A DNA stretch of 18,277 nucleotides from Nitrosarchaeum sp. (lineage in GTDB: Archaea > Thermoproteota > Nitrososphaeria > Nitrososphaerales > Nitrosopumilaceae), in the NCBI GenBank assembly GCA_004297665.1, contig SCUP01000083.1:1-18277 (forward strand), given 5' to 3'. The notes beneath the pieces are model-generated. The model had not been told where the DNA came from. It worked only from the letters and a program-made list of their open reading frames with translations, and ran no database searches. The position numbers and the translations under genes are program-made. Below are positions 7,531 through 13,892 of this stretch, one piece after another. Each line of letters begins with the position of its first letter. Position 1 is the stretch's first letter.

Positions 7531-7994
7531 AACAGACTTCACTTACTCCAAAGCAACAAGCAAAATACGATGACGCTCTAGAAGTGTTACGACTGGTGAG
7601 AAAGGGAACTAGTTTTTCTCATGCCACAAAAATGGTTGGAATAAACTCTGCAACTGTAAAAAAGAAGATTGGTAATGCAATTACAAAAAAGAATAACAGA
7701 ATAATTGCAAAGAAAAAAGATTCCTTGCTCAGAACCCTCAAAATATATGAGAATGGAAAAGAGGTATTCATTACTGTTAAAGGCACTGCAAATGCCAAAA
7801 AAATTGCAAGGTATCATTCTGCCCTTGGAAGAAGAATTGACAGAAACGACAAAAACGCATTAAGCTCTTTTGATACCATTACAGATGCCAAAGGACACAT
7901 ACATCACTTTGAGATAAACCTTGATCCTATTTTGTCTGTCTTGCAAAGCAAAGAAGAACCTCCATTTTTTAGCATCTACAAGGTGAGGCAATAA
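7527..7994 (+). CDS. HTH DNA-binding protein of the casposon operon
   Basis: This 155-residue basic protein begins with an HTH-like region (about 18-55: VLRLVRKGTSFSHATKMVGI, then NSATVKKKIGNAI), of the sort found in Hin/resolvase-type or transposon HTH domains, followed by a strand-rich part (LLRTLKIYENGKEVFITVKG, about 67-86) and a basic KIARYHSALGRRIDR segment. No catalytic motif is visible. It overlaps the AbrB-like gene by 4 bases and the HNH gene by 1 base (TAATG), with GGTGA at 7518-7522 as a Shine-Dalgarno-like site. It probably binds element DNA, for instance near the ends or at an origin; this is inferred from basic charge and context. Confidence 0.75.
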   Translation: MKQTSLTPKQQAKYDDALEVLRLVRKGTSFSHATKMVGINSATVKKKIGNAITKKNNRIIAKKKDSLLRTLKIYENGKEVFITVKGTANAKKIARYHSALGRRIDRNDKNALSSFDTITDAKGHIHHFEINLDPILSVLQSKEEPPFFSIYKVRQ

Positions 7995-8347
7995 TGGAAA
8001 ACAATTACTTTGATAAAATCAATGCTGTTTTAGATGAGCAAAAATGGATTGAGGAATTTCTGATAGGCCAAGGATATTGTGTAATTTGCGGACATGATGA
8101 TCCATTAGATTTGGAGGGACACCATCCGGGAAGGGAGCGAAACCATACATGGTTTAGAATATCTGCTTGCAGAAACTGCCATGGAAGATTTACAAAAAAA
8201 CAAGACAGATGGTGGCCAAAAGAATCCTTACGGAATGACAATCCTCCAGAACTAAGGATGGCATTTGTTCACCGAGGGTTGGCAGAAGCTTTTGAGGCAA
8301 AGGCACGAAAAATCTTTGATGCACATGGAGTATCGTGGTACTCATGA
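7994..8347 (+). CDS. HNH endonuclease
   Basis: This 117-residue protein is a small zinc-stabilised HNH nuclease. Four cysteines form two pairs, Cys29-x2-Cys32 (CVICG) and Cys59-x2-Cys62 (ACRNCHG). The catalytic set is visible as His43/His44 in LEGHHPGRERN, Asn50 and His63 in CHGRFTKKQ. HNH nucleases are a regular part of many casposons, where their role is not settled; nicking to start replication or helping excision are possibilities. The start has GGTGAG (7982-7987) 6 nt upstream, a good match to the archaeal anti-Shine-Dalgarno, and overlaps the preceding stop. The C-terminal third (FVHRGLAEAFEAKARKIFDA) is helical. Confidence 0.88.
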   Translation: MENNYFDKINAVLDEQKWIEEFLIGQGYCVICGHDDPLDLEGHHPGRERNHTWFRISACRNCHGRFTKKQDRWWPKESLRNDNPPELRMAFVHRGLAEAFEAKARKIFDAHGVSWYS

Positions 8348-10992
8348 ATATGGAAAACATTGCAATTCGTGCCTATACCATACCAAAACAGGCTCCAAAA
8401 AAATACCCTTACTTTGGATCAAAGCCATTCTTTGATAGAGTGATAGTAATTCACTGTGATGCAAAATCAGATTATTATCAAAATCTCACCACTGGATATT
8501 TTGAGATTTACCAAAATAATATTCTAGAAGAATATGGATTTTTCTACGGTGAGATTTCTGCTAAAGAACTAGAAGCACTGAAACAAAATTCTGTACCTGT
8601 CTATTCCATTGAGGAATTTAGAAAAATATTTCTCTACGAGTCCTATAATTTGAAAACTCTGTGTGTTGGATTTGACTTGCCATTTATCCTAACTAGATTG
8701 TGCATTAATGCAACACCTGCAAGACTGCACAAAAAAGACGGCTTTTCATTGTTATTCACTGACAATCTAAACTATCCCAGACTACACATCACACATGGTG
8801 CAATGCCATATTCATTTATTGAATGGGGAACCACAAAGTCAGTATCTGCAAATTTCAAGGGATATTTTGTTGATCTTAGAACTTTGGCGTATTGCTTGAC
8901 TGACACAATTCACACATTTGAATCTGCATGCAAATCATTTAAAGTTCCATGTATGGATACAAATCAAAACTATTTCTCTCACATCAATAGAGTAAAGACA
9001 TCTTTTCAGTTGTATTGTAACGCAAAAAAGGAATTTGAGGAATATGACTTGCCAATACCAATTACTAGGGCATACACTCCAGCTTCTATTGCAAAGGCAA
9101 TACTGCAAAAGATTGGAGTACAGCCTTTTCTAAAACAAAACCCAGACTTTTCCAAAGAAATTATTGGCTATTCCATGAATGGCTTTTTTGGCGGACGGGC
9201 AGAATGCAAAATAAGAAAAACTTTCACACTAGTTGATGAGCTAGACTTTCTTGCAAGTTATTGCACCACATCAATAATTCAAAATCTTTGGAAGTATGTC
9301 ATTGCGGAATCAATTGAGTTTGTTGATTTTACCGTATCATTTGAAAAACTTCTAAATGACATAAAACTTGAAGATACTCGTAATCCAAAATTTTGGAGCA
9401 AGATGCAGGGAATAGCCTTGATAATTCCAGATAATGATGTCCTGCCAATTCGTGCCCCATTTAGCCAAAAACACGCCTGGAATATTGGAGTGGAGACCAT
9501 ATCCTGCAAGACCCCACTATGGTATTGTTATTCTGATATTGTATTTTCCAAACTAAAGACTGGCAAGACACCTCGTATTCTCAAAGCATATTCTTTTGTT
9601 CCAAAAGGAATACAAAAAAATCTAGACAAAATCACCTTACATGGAATTACAATTGATCCTAACACACAGGATCCATTTTTGGAACTAGTCGAATACAGGC
9701 AGAAACTAAAAAAGATTCGAGACTATTTTGAAAAAGACCATCCACAGTATTCATACTATGATAGACTGCAAAATATAATAAAAATAATATCCAACGCAAT
9801 ATCTTATGGAATATTTATTGAAATCACTACAAGTGTAGAGTCCGAACCCATTCCAGTTGATGTGTATGGCATTACATCATTCACACAAGAAAAGACACAT
9901 CTAGAAAAGGCAGGCCTCATGTTTAATCCGATAATTGCAAATTCCATAACATCTGGATTGCGTCTGATGCTTGGAATTGCAGAGATTATTTTGGATAAGC
10001 ACAATTCCACTCATGCATACTGTGATACGGACTCAATGTTTGTGCCTCCACAACATGCCAAAGAGATCCAGGAATTTTTCCAACCCCTCAGTCCATATTC
10101 ATTTGATAGTCCTATATTCAAGCTGGAAAAATCAAACAAGTTATTTTTTGGAATATCTACAAAGCGTTATGCATTATGTGATATGGATAATGATAAAATA
10201 ATAATTGACGATGAAAAATATTCTGGACACAGTTTGGGACACTTGGTAAATCCATTCTATGATAATTCAGATACATGGTACAAGCAGATATGGCAAGACA
10301 TTTTGGATTTGCATCATGATATAATGGAATGGTCAGAGTTTTATGAAAAATATCACAACAAATATGCTATGCAAAAACTAGTCTTGACATCACCAGAATA
10401 TCTAAAATGGTTCTCAAAGATAAATTCCGGAAAAGATTATTTTCACCAGATAAAACCATTTAACACTGTAATTCTTGGTTTCTCAAATGGAGTAGATCCT
10501 GATACAGAATTGCAAATAAGGCCAATTGCGCCATATATCGAGCCTGCACGACATGCAGTATTTGAGAAATGCATCGATTACAACTCTGGCAAAAAGATTC
10601 GAGGCAAACAATACTGGAAGACACTAACTGATGAGATTTTGGAATATATGAGAAATCCCGAATTAAAACTAGATGGAAATGATGGAGTTTTATGTAGAAA
10701 AAACGTTACTGTCTCTCAAATCACTCACATTGGAAAAGAGAGCAATAATCTGGATAAAGTTCAGATATTTGGTGCTGACTTGAATAGTTATGTAACTTAT
10801 GAAGACAATGAATATTTTGAGAGACGATTTGTAGATTTGACCCCTAGAATTTTAAAACTTAAACCTAAAGATGTAAAGAAATTTGGAATTTCTAGGCAGA
10901 CTTTGTGGAATGTGAAACAAAATATTCTTGAAAGACATTTGGAAAAAATTTCAAATAAAATTAAATCTCAATTTCTTCAGTTAATCTTGTAA
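8344..10992 (+). CDS. polB: Family-B DNA polymerase of the casposon, exonuclease motifs degraded
   Basis: With ATG 8344 (overlapping the HNH stop as ATGA) the protein has 882 residues; GTG 8335 would add three. The polymerase core is complete: motif A D301-FLASYCTT, motif B K480-IISNAISYG, motif C Y559-CDTDS and the KRY motif at 607-609. The N-terminal exonuclease region is present but altered: where I expect DxE at ExoI it reads HCDAKS (39-41), ExoII is GFDLPFI (109-115) without the usual second Asp, and ExoIII is YCNAK (224-228) without Asp. Proofreading is therefore probably lost. The last 50 residues contain an HTH (LTPRILKLKPKDVKKFGIS, then RQTLWNVKQNI; about 832-861) matching the casposase C-terminus. 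It likely copies element DNA during excision or replication. G/C is clearly higher than in cas1 (26 of 60 at 10021-10080). Confidence 0.93.
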   Translation: MNMENIAIRAYTIPKQAPKKYPYFGSKPFFDRVIVIHCDAKSDYYQNLTTGYFEIYQNNILEEYGFFYGEISAKELEALKQNSVPVYSIEEFRKIFLYESYNLKTLCVGFDLPFILTRLCINATPARLHKKDGFSLLFTDNLNYPRLHITHGAMPYSFIEWGTTKSVSANFKGYFVDLRTLAYCLTDTIHTFESACKSFKVPCMDTNQNYFSHINRVKTSFQLYCNAKKEFEEYDLPIPITRAYTPASIAKAILQKIGVQPFLKQNPDFSKEIIGYSMNGFFGGRAECKIRKTFTLVDELDFLASYCTTSIIQNLWKYVIAESIEFVDFTVSFEKLLNDIKLEDTRNPKFWSKMQGIALIIPDNDVLPIRAPFSQKHAWNIGVETISCKTPLWYCYSDIVFSKLKTGKTPRILKAYSFVPKGIQKNLDKITLHGITIDPNTQDPFLELVEYRQKLKKIRDYFEKDHPQYSYYDRLQNIIKIISNAISYGIFIEITTSVESEPIPVDVYGITSFTQEKTHLEKAGLMFNPIIANSITSGLRLMLGIAEIILDKHNSTHAYCDTDSMFVPPQHAKEIQEFFQPLSPYSFDSPIFKLEKSNKLFFGISTKRYALCDMDNDKIIIDDEKYSGHSLGHLVNPFYDNSDTWYKQIWQDILDLHHDIMEWSEFYEKYHNKYAMQKLVLTSPEYLKWFSKINSGKDYFHQIKPFNTVILGFSNGVDPDTELQIRPIAPYIEPARHAVFEKCIDYNSGKKIRGKQYWKTLTDEILEYMRNPELKLDGNDGVLCRKNVTVSQITHIGKESNNLDKVQIFGADLNSYVTYEDNEYFERRFVDLTPRILKLKPKDVKKFGISRQTLWNVKQNILERHLEKISNKIKSQFLQLIL

Positions 10993-11045
10993 AAATATAT
11001 CTAAATTCAAGAGAACTTTAATTTTAAGTAAAGTTAGAATTAATT

Positions 11046-12275
11046 ATGAAAATTCCTTACACTATAGGTAAAATTTCATTTGATTGGGATGAAGATGTAA
11101 TTCCTAATGGTCCTTTAACCGATGTAAAGATAGATTCTCAAGAGGACATCAAAATAAAAGTATACCAATTATTAAATTCAACAAAATTAGATATAGGTGA
11201 TCCATTCAGACCAGGAAAACGAACAGTGCAGTTTCCAAACGATGTATTGCCAATATGTGAAGATGTTTTTACTGCTATTAAACATCTAAAAAATGACAGT
11301 AAAAACGTAATTGCAGGATACCTTGCCTCTAGATTGTTTGAAGGGTTTTCTGCTTTTTGGATGCAAACTATTCTGAATACTGGAAGACATATTTTAGGAA
11401 TTGGTTTTTGGCATGAAATCATTGATTTCACTAAATCATGGGAACAGAATAACTCAATAACAATCCACAAAGGAACTCCATACTATTTCTTGGGTGTAAA
11501 TTATTTTCTTTTAGGTGATTTTGATAATGCATTTGTTTATTTCTATAGTGCAATTGAAGATGATAAAAAACTCCCCGAAATCGGTTATCCTAAAAAGGCA
11601 CCAATTTATCAAACTGTAACTTTAACTGATAATCCTAATAATCAAATGTATCCTTATGTTGTAGCTCCCTTAAGACAAATCTTATCTGAATACATTCAAC
11701 ATTTTCAGAATCACTTTGATTCAACATTCACCATAAATGATTTTGATAAAAAATTCTTACAAAATGATGATCTTGAAGATCTTTCTTACTTTTTTGTTTA
11801 TAATTTCATGAATTTACATGATCTTAATAATAAATTTCGAAACGATGTTTTCTTTAATGAGTTTTCCAAAATTAAGGCTCTTGATCAATTCTTTAATTTG
11901 GTGCTCGCTGTTGATCAGATTTTAAAACACGCCTATGGTAATTCACAATTTAAAGGAAAATCTATGTACCATCCAATTCAATGGTGGTCCGAAAAATTTG
12001 CATGTATTTCAAAAAAGACCTTTGATGATATGATAGGTATTGATGGTCTTAATCTAAAAGATAGTACGCCCGGAGATGTTGTTGAAGATTTATTGCAATT
12101 AATCCAAAACCCACAGAACGGCATATCAAAGGATGTTTATGTAATGTTATTAGCATATCATTTACGTAATCATGCTGGTCATAATATAGACCGCCATGAT
12201 GTACTGATTTCTCATTATGCGGAAATTCTAACAAATTTGTTTATGGCAGTTTTTCTAGCAGTAAAAGCAATCTAG
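11046..12275 (+). CDS. HEPN-domain protein, possible RNase and defence cargo
   Basis: This 409-residue protein has a canonical HEPN motif RNxxxH: R374-N-H-A-G-H379 inside LLAYHLRNHAGHNI, followed by a long hydrophobic helix (LISHYAEILTNLFMAVFLAV) that closes the HEPN bundle. HEPN domains with intact RxxxxH are often metal-independent RNases in abortive infection and toxin systems. Residues 145-172 (YYFLGVNYFLLGDFDNAF) resemble a TPR helix pair; the rest of the N-terminal 350 residues is unrecognised. The gene starts 53 bp after the polymerase stop with its own TATA candidate (TTTTAAGT, about 11023-11030). No antitoxin partner is evident next to it. It lies inside the candidate ends, which suggests cargo. 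Specificity and activity are inferred from the motif only. Confidence 0.75.
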   Translation: MKIPYTIGKISFDWDEDVIPNGPLTDVKIDSQEDIKIKVYQLLNSTKLDIGDPFRPGKRTVQFPNDVLPICEDVFTAIKHLKNDSKNVIAGYLASRLFEGFSAFWMQTILNTGRHILGIGFWHEIIDFTKSWEQNNSITIHKGTPYYFLGVNYFLLGDFDNAFVYFYSAIEDDKKLPEIGYPKKAPIYQTVTLTDNPNNQMYPYVVAPLRQILSEYIQHFQNHFDSTFTINDFDKKFLQNDDLEDLSYFFVYNFMNLHDLNNKFRNDVFFNEFSKIKALDQFFNLVLAVDQILKHAYGNSQFKGKSMYHPIQWWSEKFACISKKTFDDMIGIDGLNLKDSTPGDVVEDLLQLIQNPQNGISKDVYVMLLAYHLRNHAGHNIDRHDVLISHYAEILTNLFMAVFLAVKAI

Positions 12276-12291
12276 TTCAAATCCTTATTTC

Positions 12292-12300
12292 CTGATTATC
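12292..12300 (-). repeat. Candidate terminal inverted repeat, right (CTGATTATC)
   Basis: Exact reverse complement of 5321-5329, lying 17 bp after the HEPN stop and 65 bp before the tRNA-Glu gene. Chance cannot be excluded for 9 bases in AT-rich DNA. Confidence 0.3.
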
Positions 12301-12309
12301 ATTTTCATT

Positions 12310-12317
12310 ATAACTTT
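12310..12317 (+). repeat. Candidate target-site duplication, right copy (ATAACTTT)
   Basis: Direct copy of 5302-5309, 9 bp outside the right inverted repeat (11 bp on the left). From about 12312 to 12364, the minus strand can be read as a short tail (LHHWGIDKMVMFDYLRKL, then stop) running out of the tRNA 3' end, with no convincing start; it may be a gene remnant or chance. Confidence 0.25.
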
Positions 12318-12364
12318 CGTAGGTAGTCAAACATGACCATCTTATCTATGCCCCAATGATGAAG

Positions 12365-12440
12365 TGCTCCCGTCGGGATTTGAACCCGAGATCACTGCCT
12401 TGAGAGGGCAGTATGCTTAGCCGGACTACACCACAGGAGC
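12365..12440 (-). tRNA. tRNA-Glu (anticodon CTC)
   Basis: On the minus strand a full cloverleaf can be folded. The acceptor stem is GCTCCTG with CGGGAGC and discriminator A at 12365. The anticodon stem CTGCC/GGCAG holds the loop CTCTCAA, giving anticodon CTC for GAG. The T arm is TCGGG-TTCAAAT-CCCGA, and the D region GTGTAGTCCGGC is typical of archaeal tRNA-Glu. No CCA is encoded and no intron is seen. Its 3' end faces the casposon. tRNA 3' ends are common integration sites, but no second copy of this 3' end was found further left in the window. Confidence 0.95.
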
Positions 12441-12463
12441 TTGTTCAAAAACAAACTCTATCT

Positions 12464-12473
12464 CAATTTAAAG
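12464..12473 (-). promoter_or_regulatory. TATA box of tRNA-Glu
   Basis: On the minus strand CTTTAAATTG is centred about 28 nt before the first tRNA base, the normal spacing for an archaeal promoter. Confidence 0.5.
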
Positions 12474-12551
12474 GAAATGTTTTGACAATGAATCCATTGG
12501 TAAAAATTAGTAAGTTTGTTGCTTTATACAAAATTGAAAACAAATAATTTC

Positions 12552-13436
12552 ATGGATTTGAAAAAACTAGTTGAAGAACAATCACTAACAAATTTTCCTG
12601 TTGGATTAGGAGGATGTAGAACAACTAGTTCTTTTTTTGATTCATGTGATTATGACATAACAATATTTGATAGTAAATCCGAACCAGACAAAATTATTTT
12701 CTATGATGATAACTTTATAAAAATTCATCATGGTTCATTAAGAGAAACAAAGTCTGATATTCTTGTAAAATATGATGGAATGCAGATAATCCATGATGAA
12801 TCTTGGGAACTTCGAATGTTTTTATCAAAAGTCAAGGAAAAACGTTTAACACTTTACAAAGACTATGCAAAAAATTGTCTGTTTGAATCTCTTTTTTGCT
12901 GTGAAAAAACTAAAGAAGGGATAAAAACTTCAAATGTTTTTTCATCTTGTTGGCAAATATGCGCATCTTATTTTTTAGCTGATGCTATTTGCTTACTCAA
13001 TCTGTATAGGCCAAATCCTACACATATGTTAGACATGATGCGCAAACTTGAGAAAAATCAAATAAACGAACAAATTTCAATAGTAACACAAACAGTTGGT
13101 ATTGAGAGGGCAATCCAATCTCTATTAGAAAGAATATTAAAATCCACAATTGGTTTTTCTGACTTGGTTGAAAATAACAATCACTCAAAAATCATCCAAG
13201 GCAAACACGATTTATTTATAAAAAATTCAATGTTATCTGATTGCTATTTTTACTTGGGATACATAAACAAGGAAAACTTTGTAAAGATCAAAGATAAAAT
13301 TGATAGTCAACCAGATCTTATCCATATTCTAAAGGTCGCCTTTGATATTGAGGCTGATTCTAATCTACTTGAGCATCAGGCAAAACTCATTCAAAAATCA
13401 TGCAATGCCATTCTTGGCCTCATTTCCAGTGCGTGA
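12552..13436 (+). CDS. Hypothetical protein with nucleotidyltransferase-like N-terminal motif
   Basis: ATG 12552 is preferred over the upstream TTG 12516, because a TATA-like TTTATACAAAA lies at 12523-12533, about 25 nt before it; the protein is then 294 residues. Near the N-terminus VGLGGCRTTSSFFDSCDYDI has the spacing of the nucleotidyltransferase fold signature (hG-G, 11 residues, then DxD: Asp-Tyr-Asp). A third acidic residue may be in DILVKYDGMQIIHDESWEL. The remainder is helical with many cysteines (FCCEKTKEG, SSCWQICASYF) and lacks a recognisable domain. The fold call rests on one motif. It sits directly beyond the tRNA on the opposite strand and is probably chromosomal rather than part of the mobile element. 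Confidence 0.75.
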   Translation: MDLKKLVEEQSLTNFPVGLGGCRTTSSFFDSCDYDITIFDSKSEPDKIIFYDDNFIKIHHGSLRETKSDILVKYDGMQIIHDESWELRMFLSKVKEKRLTLYKDYAKNCLFESLFCCEKTKEGIKTSNVFSSCWQICASYFLADAICLLNLYRPNPTHMLDMMRKLEKNQINEQISIVTQTVGIERAIQSLLERILKSTIGFSDLVENNNHSKIIQGKHDLFIKNSMLSDCYFYLGYINKENFVKIKDKIDSQPDLIHILKVAFDIEADSNLLEHQAKLIQKSCNAILGLISSA

Positions 13437-13489
13437 TTTTCTAAAGCCTTGTACTAACATTTTAAAATAAGTAATATCATCACGTATCT

Positions 13490-13633
13490 ATGACAGATCA
13501 AGCATGTGGATGCGAAGCAGACAGCGGCGATCCAACTTATTCATGTGATTGTGATATGCAAGGTCATTGTATATGCAGTCACGATTGCAAATGTAAAACT
13601 GACGTTTGTAAAGAAGCAGTCAAACAACTGTAA
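13490..13633 (+). CDS. 47-residue cysteine-rich, metallothionein-like protein
   Basis: A short frame, ATG 13490 to TAA 13631-13633, encodes 47 residues with nine cysteines at 6, 8, 19, 21, 27, 29, 33, 35 and 40. Four of them form CxC pairs (CGC, CDC, CIC, CKC), with His26 and His31 nearby. Such CxC density is typical of metallothionein-like metal-binding peptides; homology to a named family was not established. A TATA-like TTTTAAAATAA lies about 25 nt upstream of the ATG, which supports transcription without leader. A T-rich run follows the stop. The protein probably binds Zn, Cu or Cd ions in the cytosol; no signal peptide is present. Confidence 0.8.
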   Translation: MTDQACGCEADSGDPTYSCDCDMQGHCICSHDCKCKTDVCKEAVKQL

Positions 13634-13641
13634 ATCTAGTT

Positions 13642-13666
13642 GTTTTTATTTTATTTTTTATTTTTT
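13642..13666 (+). terminator. T-rich transcription terminator
   Basis: Twenty of these 25 bases or more are T on the plus strand, starting 9 bp after the stop of the cysteine-rich gene and before a convergent gene. Archaeal RNA polymerase terminates at such T runs without a hairpin. Confidence 0.55.
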
Positions 13667-13669
13667 AGA

Positions 13670-13834
13670 TTATTCTTCTTCCTCAAAGCCCCATGATTTT
13701 ACCAATTCTTTTTGGAACTTGTCTGATTGTTTTTCATCTAATGCAAATCCGCAATTTTTGTGAGTTGGAACGACTGTCATTCCATCAAGCTTAAACTCTA
13801 CTTCGTACAAGTGAACTTTTGAGCACTCACACAT
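13670..13834 (-). CDS. 54-residue small protein, possible metal-binding
   Basis: ATG 13834 to TAA 13670 on the minus strand encodes 54 residues: MCECSKVHLYEVEFKLDG at the start, a central THKNCGFALDEKQSDKF, and an acidic end GFEEEE. Cys2, Cys4, His8, His25 and Cys28 could hold a metal ion. The evenly spaced charged and hydrophobic residues and a clean start and stop argue for a real gene. It is convergent with the cysteine-rich gene and divergent from the secreted protein at 13893. No family was recognised. Confidence 0.7.
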   Translation of the reverse strand: MCECSKVHLYEVEFKLDGMTVVPTHKNCGFALDEKQSDKFQKELVKSWGFEEEE

Positions 13835-13892
13835 TCTAAAATTTCTTAAATTTTCCTCTATATTTGCTTATTTGAATAACGTTTAACTATCC

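Larger units (their letters stand above)
5310..12309. mobile_element. Casposon (Cas1-encoding transposon); ends provisional
   Basis: The core gene set is that of casposons, including those known from thaumarchaea: a Cas1 homologue without Cas2, Cas4, effector genes or CRISPR array, together with a family-B DNA polymerase, an HNH endonuclease and HTH/AbrB-like regulators in tight divergent operons. The genes from 5392 to 10992 are secure members. The HEPN gene (11046-12275) is included because the candidate ends bracket it. The ends are drawn from a 9-bp inverted repeat (5321-5329 and 12292-12300) with an 8-bp direct repeat ATAACTTT outside each (5302-5309, 12310-12317). These repeats are short and the sequences between them differ, so the limits could be wrong by hundreds of bases, or the element could be larger and include the methyltransferase-kinase genes. 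Confidence 0.75.

Noticed and set aside
9971..10201. 76-residue frame within polB
   Set aside because: Overlaps the catalytic motif C region in another frame; no own start signal or domain.
5212..11042. Alternative casposon ends with AATTCTAA near 5212 and inverted near 11039
   Set aside because: Only 8 AT-rich bases match and the extension needs gaps; less convincing than the GATAATCAG/ATAACTTT arrangement.
5341..12358. Loose direct similarity ATGCCTCTATGTGTG (about 5344) and ATGCCCCAATGATG (about 12346) as target duplication
   Set aside because: Three or more mismatches and no matching inverted repeats directly inside.
13506..13763. 85-residue plus-strand frame
   Set aside because: It overlaps the cysteine-rich gene in another frame and runs through its T-rich terminator; low-complexity shadow.
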